Source: Devosia sp. A8/3-2 (GTDB lineage: Bacteria > Pseudomonadota > Alphaproteobacteria > Rhizobiales > Devosiaceae). Taken from it: a stretch of 64,000 bases of DNA. The notes below the pieces were generated by a model. It saw only the letters and a list, made by a program, of their open reading frames with translations. It did no database searches and was not told where the DNA came from. Below, piece after piece: positions 52,901 through 63,863 of the stretch. The stretch is from the NCBI GenBank assembly GCA_025452255.1, contig CP104974.1, positions 124,001 to 188,000 of the forward strand, given 5' to 3'. Made by a program: the position numbers and the translations under genes. Within the stretch, counting starts at the first letter, position 1. Each line of letters opens with the position of its first letter.

Positions 52901-55900
52901 ATGTTCCTCACCCGTATCAGCGTCAATCACCTGGTCTTTGCCACCATGATCATGGTGGCCATGCTGGTCTTCGGCATCTACTCCTACCAGCGCCTGCCGA
53001 TCGAGCAATTGCCCAATATCGACTTCCCCGTGGTCGCAGTGGTGGTCAGCTATCCCGGCGCCTCCCCGGAAGCGGTGGAAAACGACATCGTCAAACCGAT
53101 CGAAGAGGCGGTGAATACCATTGGCGGGCTGGATAATATCCAGTCTACCTCGCAATCGGGCCGAGCCATGGTGCTCATCTTCTTTGATATGAGCGTCAAT
53201 TCGCAGGCCGCGGCGCAGGATGTGCGCGACCGACTGGCAACGGTCGAAGCGGGCTTCCCCGACAATGCGGGCGACGCCCAGTGCTGCGCTTCGATCCGGC
53301 CGAATTGCCGGTGATCTCGGTGGCGGTCAGCTCGCAAACGCTGTCGCCGCGTGACCTGACCGCGTTGACCGAGGACGTCATCGTCGCCCGGCTGTCCAAT
53401 ATTTCTGGGGTCGGCCGCGCCACCGTGGTGGGCGGCGTGCCGCGCCAGCTCAATGTGCTGGTCGATCCGGACAAGCTCAACGCGTTCAATGTGGGCGTCA
53501 GCCGAGTCATCCAGCGCTGGCGCAGGAGAACCAGAACCTGCCGGCGGGCTCGCTCACCCGGGGCTCGCAAGTGCAGTCGATCCGTGTCGAGGGCCGGATC
53601 GAGCAGGCCAATGATTTCCTCGACATCATCGTGGCACGCCGTGGCGGCCGGGCGGTCTATCTGCGCGACGTGGCGACCATCGAGGATGGCCGTGCCGATA
53701 TCACCAGCATGGCCCTGCTCAATGGCCAGCCTGCTTTGGCCATCGACGTGGTCAAGACGCAGGGCGCCAATACGGTCGGTGTTGCCGAGGATGTGCGCTG
53801 CGATTGCCAGAATGCAGGCCGATGAATTGCCCGACGATGTGCGGCTGGAAATCGTGCGCGACAATGCCGTGCCGGTGGAAGATTCCTTCCACGCGGTGCA
53901 GAACATGCTGATCGAAGGCGCGGTGCTGGCCGTGTTGATCGTCTTCCTGTTCCTGAATTCATGGCGCTCCACCGTTATCACGGGGTTGACCCTGCCGATC
54001 TCGATCATCGGCTCAATGATCGTGCTCTACTTCCTGGGCTTCACGCTCAACATGATGACGCTGATGGCGCTGTCGCTGGCGGTCGGCATTCTGATCGACG
54101 ACGCCATCGTGGTGCGCGAAAACATCATGCGGCACCTGCATATGGGCAAATCGCACCGGCAGGCGGCGCTCGACGGCACCAATGAAATCGGCCTTGCCGT
54201 GCTGGCGACCACGCTGTCGATTGTCGTGGTGTTCCTGCCGGTCGCCTTCATGGAAGGGATTTTGGGGCGTTTCTTCCTGCAATTCGGCGTCACTGTGTCG
54301 GTGGCGGTGCTGATCTCGCTATTCGTCGCCTTCACGCTCGATCCGATGATGAGCAGTGTCTGGTATGATCCGGCGGCCCATCCTGATGCCAAGCGCGGCC
54401 CGATCGGGCGGGCGGTGGCGCAGTTCGATCGCTTCTTCCAATGGATCGGGGAAGGCTATCGGGGCGTGCTGCGCTGGTGCCTCAAATTCCGCAAGACCAC
54501 GCTGGCCGTCGCGGTCGCCTCGTTTATCGGCACGTTCTTCCTATTCCCGCTGGTTGGCGTGGAATTCGTGCCGGCGACAGATAATGGTGAATTCCGAGTC
54601 GATATCGAAACGCCGACGGGGTCGTCCATCGACTACACCGCCAGCAAGGTTCGCCAGATCGATGCGACGCTCAAGCGCTTCCCCGAAGTTGCCGGCACCT
54701 ATGCCACGATCAATGCGGGCACGACGACGGGCGACAACAAGGCCACCATTGTCGTGACCATGGTCGAGAAAGCCGAACGCAGCCGCAGCCCGATCCAGAT
54801 GACCGAGCCGGTTCGCCCGGCGCTGCAGCAAATTCCCGGCGTCGAAACCAGTGTCGGTGCCGCAGGAGGCCCGGGTGGCGGGGTTTCGGCGCCGATCTCG
54901 ATCATCATGTATGGCGACAACTTCACCGTGCTCGACCAATTGGCCCGTCAATTGATGGCCAAGCTGGAAGCAATCGATGGGCTGATCGATGTCAAATCCA
55001 GCTCGGATGACGCACAGCCGGTGCTGGGCGTGCGGATCGAGCGGGACCGGGCCAGCGATCTTGGCGTCAGCCTGCAACAGATCGGCTCGACACTGGGACC
55101 GATGCTGGGCGGGGAGGAAGTCACCGATTGGACCGCGCCCAATGGCGACAATTACACTGTCACCGTCCGGCTGCCCGAATGGGCGCGCGACGATGTCGAA
55201 ACGCTGGGCTCATTGCCCATTACCCAGAGCGGGGCCACGGGCTCCAATGCTATGGTGCGGCTCGACCAGTGGCGCAGATCGTGCAATCGGAAGGGCCGGG
55301 GGAAATCCTGCGGCGGGACCTGTCGCGGCAGGTCAGCGTCACGGCCAATCTGTCTGGGGTCGAACTGGGCTCGGTGACGGCGGCGCTGCAGGCGGCGGTC
55401 GACAGTATCGAGATGCCCGTTGGCTATCGCACCTCCATGGGCGGGGACGTCGAGGAGCTCAACGAGACTGCGGGGGCCGCCGGGTCAGCGCTGCTGCTGG
55501 CGGTGATCTTCATCTATCTCGTGCTGGCCAGCCAGTTCGGCAGCTTCCTGCAGCCCATCGCCATCATGGTGTCGCTGCCGCTGGCGCTGATCGGGGTGAT
55601 GCTGGGCCTGTTGGTAGGCGGTTCGACGCTCAACATGTTCTCGGCCATCGGCTTCATCATGCTGATGGGCCTCGTGGTCAAGAACGCCATTCTGCTGGTC
55701 GACAATGCCAATCAGCATGTGCGCGAAGGCTGGAACCTCTACGAGGCGCTGGTCGAGGCAGGCGCCACGCGCTTCCGGCCGATCATCATGACGACGCTGG
55801 CGATGATTTTCGGCATGCTGCCGCTGGCGCTGAGCCTGCATGAAGGTAGCGGGCAGAATGCGCCCATGGCGCATGCGGTGATCGGGGGCTGTTGAGCTCG

Positions 55901-56026
55901 ACGGCGCTCACGCTGGTCGTGGTGCCGGTGATGCTGACCTATATCGACAGCTTCTCCCACTTCACCCGCCGGTTCCTGCCCGTGGCGCCGGATGATGAAG
56001 AAGCCAAGCACGCGCCTGCTGAATAG
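52901..56026 (+). CDS. RND efflux pump, inner-membrane subunit (AcrB/MdtB-C type)
   Basis: About 1040 residues, the usual RND length. N-terminal helix and PN1 start: [20 protein letters not shown] and [20 protein letters not shown]. Then [20 protein letters not shown]. Helix 4 has [20 protein letters not shown], with the Asp-Asp proton-relay pair. The C-terminal half has [20 protein letters not shown]. Residue clusters around [19 protein letters not shown] and GVEFVP are typical. Indels lie near 53275, 53515, 53800, 55270 and 55890. Exports drugs or other hydrophobic compounds from periplasm and membrane. It converges on mrpG with a 3-bp gap. Confidence 0.92.
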
Positions 56027-56029
56027 CGA

Positions 56030-56390
56030 CTAGCCGTCGTCGCGCCCGAAACGCGATGGCGGCACCCCGCCAGTGCCTTCCCGGCGGTCGCGATAAAGCA
56101 GCGGCGCGGGCCAGCAGCATCAGCGTCACCGGCGTGGTGACCGACACGAAAATAAAGATCAGCACTTCATGCACCGACAGGCGCTGGCCGGTGATAGTGA
56201 AATAGAGCACCGAGCCCAGCAGGATGAACCCCGTGCCCGGGCTAGTGCCGAGCGTGGGCGCGTGCACCCGTTCGTAAAAGCTGGAAAACCGCGCAAGGCC
56301 AATCGCGCCCACCAGCGTCAGGAAGGCGCCGGCCAGCACGCAGATACCGACCACGACAGCAAGCCAGAGCGGAAGATCGTCGGGGATCAT
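56030..56390 (-). CDS. mrpG: Mrp antiporter subunit G
   Basis: About 120 residues with three helices. LWLAVVVGICVLAGAFLTLV then GAIGLARFSSFYERVHAPTL is the MnhG signature, followed by GFILLGSVLYFTI. The C-terminus, LYRDRREGTGGVPPSRFGRD, is restored by a shift near 56100 and stops at 56030. ATG 56388-56390 probably overlaps the stop of mrpF: an extra base at about 56393 in the given sequence fuses the two reading frames. Essential small subunit of the Na+(K+)/H+ antiporter. Confidence 0.82.
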
Positions 56391-56669
56391 TCTGATCACC
56401 TCGCCACGCATGAGGAATTTGGCGAGTGCTACCGTGCCGACAAAGCCGAGCAGGGAAATGATCAGCGCGACTTCAAAATAGACGGAGGTGCCGTAGCGAA
56501 TGCCGAAGACGACCAGCAGCAGCATGGCATTCACGTAAAGCGCGTCGAGGCTGACAATGCGATCCCGGGCGCGCGGGCCCTTGATGACGCGGTAGATGGT
56601 GGCGATCATGGCCAGAGCCAGCATGACTCGGGCCGTCGTCAATGTCCAAAACAGGATGGCGGCGCTCAT
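56387..56669 (-). CDS. mrpF: Mrp antiporter subunit F
   Basis: About 94 residues with three helices. SAAILFWTLTTARVMLALAM then RVIKGPRARDRIVSLDALYV is the MnhF signature, and FVGTVALAKFLMRGEVI is the usual C-terminus. The expected end, GEVIE stop overlapping the mrpG ATG, needs removal of one A near 56393. As given, the frame runs on into subunit G. ATG 56669 overlaps the mrpE stop (ATGA). Confidence 0.85.
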
Positions 56670-57154
56670 TGGAAAATCTCCAGCAGCAGCGCTTCATAGC
56701 GGTGCTTGATGGTGTCGATCCATTCCTGCTCGTCGATCAAATCGAGCACATGCACCAAAACGGTGCTGCCGACCGGATCATATTCCAGCCGAGCGCTGCC
56801 GGGCGTAGCCGTCACGATGCAGGATAGAACGGCGAGGCCGCTTTTGTCCTTGAGCTCGAGCGGTAGCAGCAGGAAACCGGCTTTGTGCTCGCCGCGCCGG
56901 CCCTGCAGGATGATCTTGGCGACGGCCAGATTGGAGCGGGCGACATCGGCCAGCACCAGCATGATCAGCTTGATGATCTTGCCGGGCCGGCGGATTGTGG
57001 GGCGCTCGGGCTGCAATGCCGCCATGGCATGGGTTGCGCCAAAGGCGATGGCGCCGCCGAGCAGGATGTGGCCGAGGCCGAACGATTGCTGCTGCAGCAG
57101 CCACATCAGCAGCAGCCCGACAAACAGCAGGGGATAGGGCAGCACGTGTTTCAT
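56666..57154 (-). CDS. mrpE: Mrp antiporter subunit E
   Basis: Intact, 162 residues. Two N-terminal helices (PYPLLFVGLLLMWLLQQQSF and AIAFGATHAMAALQPERPTI) and a cytoplasmic domain with LADVARSNLAVAKIILQGRR, the MnhE motif, and LSCIVTATPGSARLEYDP. Start overlaps the mrpD stop and its own stop overlaps the mrpF start, so translation is coupled along the operon. Confidence 0.93.
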   Translation of the reverse strand: MKHVLPYPLLFVGLLLMWLLQQQSFGLGHILLGGAIAFGATHAMAALQPERPTIRRPGKIIKLIMLVLADVARSNLAVAKIILQGRRGEHKAGFLLLPLELKDKSGLAVLSCIVTATPGSARLEYDPVGSTVLVHVLDLIDEQEWIDTIKHRYEALLLEIFQ

Positions 57155-58783
57155 GGTGCGCCTCCCAGATCGACCACGACGGGGGCGCCCGTGACATCGG
57201 CGATATAGCCGGCGGGGGCATGCAAGGCTGTCGCTGCGGCTTCGAGATAGGTCATGATCGGGCCAGCCAGCACGACCATGACGACGCAGAGGCCGAGCAG
57301 GACAACGACCGGCAATATCTCGATAACGCGCACGGCGGCCGGGCCTTCAGCAACCGTCGCCCAGAAGGTGTTGATGCCGGTGCGGGTCAAGGCGATCAAC
57401 GCGGCAAAGCCTGAGAAGATCAAGAGGCCCGCCAGCCACCGGAGCCGAGGCCGAGATCTCGTTGACGGTGGCCAGTCCCTGCGGATTGAACATGGGCGAA
57501 ATCATCGCGAACTTGGCGAGGAACCCCGACAGCGGCGGCAGGCCGGACAGGACCGGGGCGCAGACGGCAAAGCTGATGCCCAGCACGGCGAGCGCGCCGG
57601 GTATGACAACGCCGACTTCCTGCTCTTCCTCTTCGTCATCGTCGCCATAGGCTTCCATGGTGACGGCCGGGATGTCGGCGCCCTCGACGCGGATGCGTTC
57701 GAGCAGTTCAACCAAGAGGAACAGCGCTGAGATCGCCGGGGTCGAGCTGACCAGATAGAACAATGCGCCGCTGACTACCCCGGCATTGCCGAAGCCGATG
57801 GCGGCGAGCAGCGTGCCCGAGGACATCAGCACCAGATTGCCCGACAGGCGCGCCGTGGATTGGGCGGCCAGCGACCCGATGGCGCCATAGGCGATGGTGG
57901 CCATGCCGCCATAGAGCAGGGAAGGCGTGGCCGAATCCGGCCGAGACGCCGGCCTGATCGCCGAAGACCGGGAGGGACAGCCGCAGTACGGCATAGATGC
58001 CGACCTTGGTCATGATGGCAAAGAGCGCCGCGACTGGGGCGCTGGCGGCGGCATAGGTATTGGGCAGCCAGAAGCCCAAAGGCCACATGCCGGCCTTGAC
58101 CAGAAAGGCAATGCCCAGAATGCCCGCCCCCGCCTCAAGCAGACCTCGGTCGGCATCGGCCACCGGGCGACGCGAGCGGCGATATCGGCCATGTTCAGCG
58201 TGCCGGTGACGCCATAGATCAGGGCCGCGCCGATCAGGAACAGCGAAGAGGCCGCCAGATTGATAGCGATATAATGCAGCCCGGCGCGGACGCGGGCCGA
58301 GCCCGAGCCATGCAGGGCCAGACCGTAGGAGGCCGCCAGCAGCACTTCGAAGAACACGAAGAGATTGAACAGGTCGCCGGTGAGGAAGGCGCCGCACAGG
58401 CCCATGAGCAGGAATTGGAAGAGGCTATGGAAGCTGGGGCCGACGGCGTGCCAGCGCGCCAGCGAGAAGGCCAGCGCGCAGAGCCCCAGAATGGCGGTCA
58501 GGAGTACCAATAGCGCCGAGAGCCGGTCGGCCACGAGCACGATGCCGAAGGGCACGGGCCAATTGCCCAGCGGATAGGTGGCATTGTTGACGCCACCGGC
58601 CTGCCTGCCTTCGGCGGCATGACGCACCAGTAGGATGGCCGGGATGAGCAGCAGCACGGTGGAGGCGAAATTGATCGCAGCTTTGACCGGCCGCAGCCGG
58701 TCATCGATGAACAGCAGGATGGCGCCGGTCGCCAGCGGCAACAGGATGGGCAGGATGACGAGGTGATCGAGCAGGAAATTCAT
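57151..58783 (-). CDS. mrpD: Mrp antiporter subunit D
   Basis: About 544 residues with about 14 helices, related to NuoN/NuoM. Core: LLMGLCGAFLTGDLFNLFVF then FEVLLAASYGL, which has the conserved Glu of helix 5. Then GIAFLVKAGMWPLGFWLPNT, with the Lys and the proton-channel residues. LSGLPPLSGFLAKF is the second Nuo-like motif. Indels lie near 58150, 57930 and 57450. ATG 58783 shares one base with the mrpC stop. Moves protons or Na+ across the membrane as one of two Nuo-like channels (with subunit A). Confidence 0.9.
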
Positions 58784-59117
58784 CAGCGTTCCCGCCCGTC
58801 AACATGGTCGGTGCCGGTAAAGCCGCGGGCGGCCAGCAGCACGACGAGGAAGAGCGCCGTCATGGCAAAGCCGATGACGATGGCGGTCAGCACCAGCGCC
58901 TGCGGCACGGGATCAGTGTAATTGGCCGGATCGATCACGCCACCTTCGATGACCGGCGCCGCGTCGATACGGAGGCGGCCCATGCCGAAGATGAAGAGAT
59001 TGACGGCATAGGAAATCAGCGACAGGCCCACGATGACTGGAAGGTGCGCGGGCGCAGCAGGAGCCACACTCCGCAAGTGGTGAGTACGCCGACGGCTATG
59101 GCCGAGATCAGTTCCAT
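58783..59117 (-). CDS. mrpC: Mrp antiporter subunit C
   Basis: About 111 residues with three helices, NuoK-like. ELISAIAVGVLTTCGVWLLL is the first helix, then VIVGLSLISYAVNLFIFGMG and the last helix VLTAIVIGFAMTALFLVVLL. One indel near 59038 separates RPRTF from VIVGLSL. ATG 59117 shares its A with the stop of the upstream subunit-A gene. The usual family glutamates of NuoK are absent, as in other MnhC proteins. Confidence 0.88.
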
Positions 59118-62048
59118 CAGAGGGCCTCCTCCGGCTTGGGCGCGGTTTCCTCGCGCACGATTGCAGGCCGCCGCGAAACGCGGGGAGCGCGGACCGATTG
59201 GTGGGCCAGCGCGATCAGGATGAGGGACCGTGGCACCCACGACGAGGGTGAAAACGCCCAGATCGAAGATCAGCGCCGAGGCCATGGGCACGCGGCCGAT
59301 AAAGGGGATTTCGGCATATTGGAACGCCGTGGTCATGAACGGATAGCCGAACAGCCAGGAGCCCAGTGCCGGTGGCCAGCGCGACCAAGAGGCCCATGCC
59401 GATCCAGCGGATGGGCAGGATGCGCAGGCGTTCTTCCACCCAGCGGGTGCCGCCGGCCATATATTGCAGGATGAAGCCGATGGACATGATGATACCAGCG
59501 GCAAAACCGCCGCCGGGCTGGTCATGGCCGCGCATGAAGATGTGCAGCGCCAGCACGATGATGACCGGGAACAGCCATTGCATGATGACGGCGGGGATCA
59601 TCAGATATTCGTTGATCGTGTCGCCGGAATTGCGGTCGGGACGCTGATCGTCAAAGGCGTTCTGGATGCGTTGCTGTTCGGGCTTTTCGATGGAATCCGA
59701 AGCCGGCCGGAAACGGCGCAGCAGGGCGAAGACGGTGAGCGCGACAATGCTGAGCACGGCGATTTCGCCGAAGGTGTCGAAACCGCGGAAATCCACCAGC
59801 ATGACATTGACCACATTGGTACCGCCGCCCAGCTTGTAGGAATTTTCGAGGAAGAAATCGCCAATGCCCTGCCCTGCTGGCCCGGTCATGATGGCATAGG
59901 ACATCAGCGCCATGCCGCAGCCGGCAATGATGGCCAGACCCAGATCGCGGATGCGGCGGAAGCGGGCCTTGCGGGAGAGCGTATCATCGCTGTCGAACTC
60001 GACGCGTTTGGGCAGCCAGCGCAGGCCGAGCAGGATCAGCACTGTGGTGACGATCTCAACGAGCAGCTGGGTGACCGCCAGATCGGGCGCGGAGAACCAC
60101 ACAAAGGTGATGCAGGTGACGAGCCCCGCGCCGCCCAGCAGCACCAGCGCCACAAGGCGGTGGAACTTGGCCTGATAGGTGGCGCCAATAGCACAGACAA
60201 TGCCCACGCCCCAGACCAGCGCGAAAGCCGGATCGAACGGGGTAGGTGGCAGAGCCAGCTGACCGACGCCGGCGGACAAGGGAATGGCGGCGGCAATGAC
60301 GGCCAAGGTCACCAGCAGGGCCAGCTGCGGCTGCAGGCGTCGTGTGCCCAAAAACCGTTCCAGCGCCTTGGCCCATTTCCACGAAATGGTGACCAGAACG
60401 CGCTCGAAAATGCGTTGCCCCTTGAGGTTGCGGATCAACGGGGGCCTTCAATGCCGCGCGCCAGATATTTGTAGAGTGCCAGATAGAGCAGTACGCCGCC
60501 GACCGGGGCGATGGCGCTCATGGCCGGGGGATGTTGAAGCCGTGCCAGATCGAAAGGCTATAATAGGGCGTGTCGGGACCCACCACCGAGACCACGGCCG
60601 CAGCGAGGAAGGGCGCGATGGTGATGCCGGGAATGATGCCGACCGGGAGGCAGAGCAGTACCGGGATTTCGATGGGGCGGCGCATCAGCGCGGGCGGCTC
60701 ATGCGGCACGCGGTCGAGCTCGGTCGGGGCGGGCCCGAAGAACACGCCATGCACGAAGCGCAGCGAATAGACGACGCTGAACATGCCCGCGATGGTGGCC
60801 CTGATCGGTAGGGCCAGATTGACGAAGGGATTGGCGTCGCGCAGGGCCGTTTCGGTGAAGAACATTTCCTTGGAGAGGAACCCGTTCAGCAGCGGCACAC
60901 CGGCCATGGCAGCGCTGGCGACCATAGCTGGGGTCGCCGTGAACGGCATGAAGCGGAACAGACCACTGAGCTTTCTGATGTCTCGGGTGCCGGTTTCATG
61001 GTCGATAATGCCGGCGGCCATGAAGAGCGACGCCTTGAAGGTGGCGTGATTGGCGATGTGAAAGATCGTGGCGACGGCAGCAAGGGGGCTGCTCATGCCC
61101 AAAAGGGTGGTGATCAGGCCCAGATGGCTGATGGTTGAATAGGCCAGCAAGCCTTTGAGGTCGGTCTGGAAGATGGCGATATAGGCGCCCAGCATCAGCG
61201 TGGTGAGGCCGGCAAAAGTCACGATCCAGAACCGTGCATCAGTGCCGGCCATGACCGGCCAGAACCGCACCAAGAGGAACACGCCGGCCTTCACCATGGT
61301 GGCCGAATGCAGATAGGCCGAAACCGGAGTTGGGGCAGCCATGGCGTGGGGCAGCCAGAACTGGAAGGGAAATTGCGCGCTCTTGGTCAAGGCGCCCAGC
61401 AGCAGCAGCAGCAGGGCCGGCACATAGAGCGGGTGCGACTTGATGAGATCGCCCGAAGCCAGCACGACATCGAGATCATAGCTGCCCACGATATGGCCGA
61501 TGATCAGCATGCCCAGCAGCAGGCCCAGCCCGCCTAGCCCGGTGACGGTCAGCGCCATGCGGGCGCCGTCGTGGCCCGGGCCAGTGAAACCAATAGCCGA
61601 TGAGCAGGAAGGACGTGATGCTGGTCAGTTCCCAGAACACCACCAATTGCACCAGATTTCCCGACAGCACCACGCCCAGCATGGAGCCCATGAAAGCCAG
61701 GAAGAACGCAAAGAAGCGCGGCACCGGGTCCTTGGGCGACATGTAATAGCGCATAAAGCACGACCAGGAGCCCGACGCCGGTGATCAGCAGGCAGAACAG
61801 CCGAGCAAAACCATCAATGCGGAAAATGAGATTGAGGCCAAGCTCGGGAATCCAGGAGATTTCTGGCGCAGCACACCGCCATCGGTGACTTGCGGATAAA
61901 GCCAGATGGTGACAGCGAGACCAAATATAGCGACAGCGGCGGAGAGCCGAGCTTCGGCATTGCGCGCAGTCTGCGGCAATAGGGCCGCCACAAGGCTGGC
62001 GATGAAGGGCACAACAACAATTGCGATCAGGAATATCGAAGACGCCAT
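59117..62048 (-). CDS. mrpA: Mrp antiporter subunit A with C-terminal MnhB-like extension (PhaAB type)
   Basis: About 977 residues. N-terminal Nuo-like part: helices from IFLIAIVVVPFIASLVAALL, then GNLVQLVVFWELTSITSFLL with the conserved Glu, LTKSAQFPFQFWLPHAMAAP with the Lys, and ATMVKAGVFLLVRF. The MnhA C-terminal region includes LVTCITFVWFSAPDLAVTQL. The last part (IPAVIMQWLFPVIIVLALHI and GHDQPGGGFAAGIIMSIGFI) is the MnhB domain, fused as in rhizobial PhaAB. The end is APRVSRRPAIVREETAPKPE then EAL. Indels lie near 61850, 61755, 61580, 60530 and 59335. First gene of the operon; ATG 62048 or 62063. Drives Na+ or K+ efflux and pH homeostasis. Confidence 0.92.
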
Positions 62049-62477
62049 TGTCGCGTGGCACACTCATGAAAAAGGTGGATGGGACGGCTCTGGGCCGCAG
62101 GTTCTTGTTTCGCCTATGAATCAACTGCCGCGCAACTCCCAAATTTGTCGTGGCGGTTTTTCTTTTGTGTGGGTGCGCGGCAAAGCGCAAGCGTTGCGCC
62201 ATTAAAATCAGGGCGAGATTGCGCTTACCTTGCAATGAACGGGCTGGCGGCGCATAATCAGGCACGTTTTCAGCCATCATTGGCGACCTGATGCTGCCGG
62301 CATGCCGGTTGTTTGGCGATCCTTAAACTTGCAAACGTTCTAGACCCCGCAGTGCATATTGCCGCGGGGAACCTGCCGGGCATTCCGGCAGCTCATGGCA
62401 AAGCGCCTTGGGCTGGCCGATCGTCACACAACAGCGCTGCGGGTTGCCGCACGGCACCCATTGGAGTCCAAGCCTAC
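62049..62477. other. 429-bp gene-free stretch between mrpA and a small conserved gene
   Basis: No gene is recognised. On the minus strand it is the 5' flank of the mrp operon; on the plus strand it precedes the small protein at 62478. A GC-rich dyad (GCGCGGCAAAGCGC near 62172) is seen. A frame open on the plus strand from 62313 could extend the small gene, but it lacks conserved features. Confidence 0.5.
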
Positions 62478-62669
62478 ATGCACAAATTCAAGATCGGTGA
62501 GGTCCTCGACCTTCTGCCCAGCCATGGCAGCAGCTCGCGCCGGGCCGGCGAATGCAAGATCGTCGCCTTGTTGCCCTTCGAGGGGCACGTCGTTCAATAC
62601 AAGGTGCAGGCCAAGACAGAGACCCATCTGCGCATCGTCAGCGAAAGCGATCTGCGGCCGACCCAATAG
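62478..62669 (+). CDS. Small conserved alphaproteobacterial protein
   Basis: Intact, 63 residues. MHKFKIGEVLDLLPSHGSSS, then GECKIVALLPFEGHVVQYKV and ETHLRIVSESDLRPTQ. The pattern resembles short beta-rich proteins common in Hyphomicrobiales that have no assigned function; strands alternate with a basic loop, as in small SH3-like or KOW-like folds. That fold is inference. A longer start at 62313 is possible but its extra residues look random. The gene stands alone, far from motA (314 bp). Confidence 0.6.
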   Translation: MHKFKIGEVLDLLPSHGSSSRRAGECKIVALLPFEGHVVQYKVQAKTETHLRIVSESDLRPTQ

Positions 62670-62843
62670 AGCTGCAATCCCGCCTGCAGAAAATGCAGAT
62701 ATACGGGATATTAAGCCCAACCATCCAATAGTGGCCCTCGGGCCGGTTTAAGCGCGCCCATATTGAACTGGGCGGGCACGGCTTCATCGCGTTTTGCGAC
62801 ATGTCAGGCCAGCCACGACGATTGCGCTGCGGGCGATTGCTAA

Positions 62844-62875
62844 AATTGCATGCGGGGATTTGGGGAAATGCAATT
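62844..62875. promoter_or_regulatory. Dyad upstream of motA
   Basis: AATTGCAT (62844-62851) and ATGCAATT (62868-62875) form an eight-base perfect inverted repeat with a 16-base spacer, so the half-site starts are 24 bp apart. It is 109 bp before the motA start. The rest of the 314-bp gap (62670-62983) shows no other feature. Suggests a dimeric regulator site; the factor is unknown. Confidence 0.35.
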
Positions 62876-62983
62876 CATTTGACGGCTAGCTGACAAGCGC
62901 GTTGCAGGGGCATCGGCCAAAATCCTGTCCACAATTGCGCGTCGCGACCCCTCGGTGAACGCTGAGAGTGAGTTTCTGATCGA

Positions 62984-63848
62984 ATGCGCCTCATTATTGG
63001 CATCGTCATCGTTATCGGCAGCGTGTTGGGTGGGTATGCAGCCATTGGCGGCCACATGGCTGTGCTGTTTCAGCCTTATGAATTCGTGATCATCCTGGGC
63101 GCGGCCATCGGCGCCTTCATCATCGGCAATACCGGACCGGTGCTGAAGCAGACGCTGGGCTCTGCTCGGCACCATGTTCAAGGGGCCGCGCTACAACAAG
63201 GCGGCTTATGTCGAACTGCTGGGCATGCAGTTCACCCTGTTCAAGCTGATCCGAGCCAAGGGCGTGCTGGCGATCGAGCAACACATCGAGAACCCGCGCG
63301 AATCCACGCTGTTCAACCGTTTCCCCACTTTTGCCGGCAACCACCACGCGGTGGAATTCGTTTGCGACTATATGCGCATGGTGACCCCGGGCACCAATAA
63401 TGTGCACGAAATGGAAGCGCTGATGGATGAGGAACTCGAGACCCATCATCAGGAGCGCCATCGTGTGGTGGGCGCCGTGCAGGCGCTGGCCGACGGCACG
63501 CCGGCTTTGGGCATTGTCGCCGCCGTGCTGGGCGTGATCCACACGATGGGCGCCATCAGTGAGCCACCCGAAGTGCTGGGCCATATGATCGGCGGCGCCC
63601 CGGTGGGCACGTTCTTCGGCGTGTTCGTAGCCTATGGTTTTTTTGCGCCCTTCGCCCAATCACTGCGCAATATCTATGAATCGGAAGACAAGTATTTCCT
63701 GTCGCTCAAGACGGGCCTTTTGGCCCATGTCGCCGGCAATCCGCCGGTCATGGCGATCGAATTTGCCCGCAAGATGCTGATGTCGGAAAACCGCCCGACC
63801 TTTGCCGAAGTGGATGCCGCGACGGCCGCCCTGCCGGCGGCGATCTAG
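62984..63848 (+). CDS. motA: Flagellar motor stator protein MotA
   Basis: About 288 residues, four helices. First helix LIIGIVIVIGSVLGGYAAIG, second FVIILGAAIGAFIIGNTGPV. Cytoplasmic loop with ESTLFNRFPTFAGNHHAVEF. Third and fourth helices: GIVAAVLGVIHTMGAISEPP and GTFFGVFVAYGFFAPFAQSL, which holds the conserved Pro of the stator. One indel near 63165 precedes GTMFKGPRYNKAAY. With MotB it forms the proton-driven stator of the flagellum. motB starts 15 bp later. Confidence 0.95.
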
Positions 63849-63863
63849 GCGGCGGGGACACAA

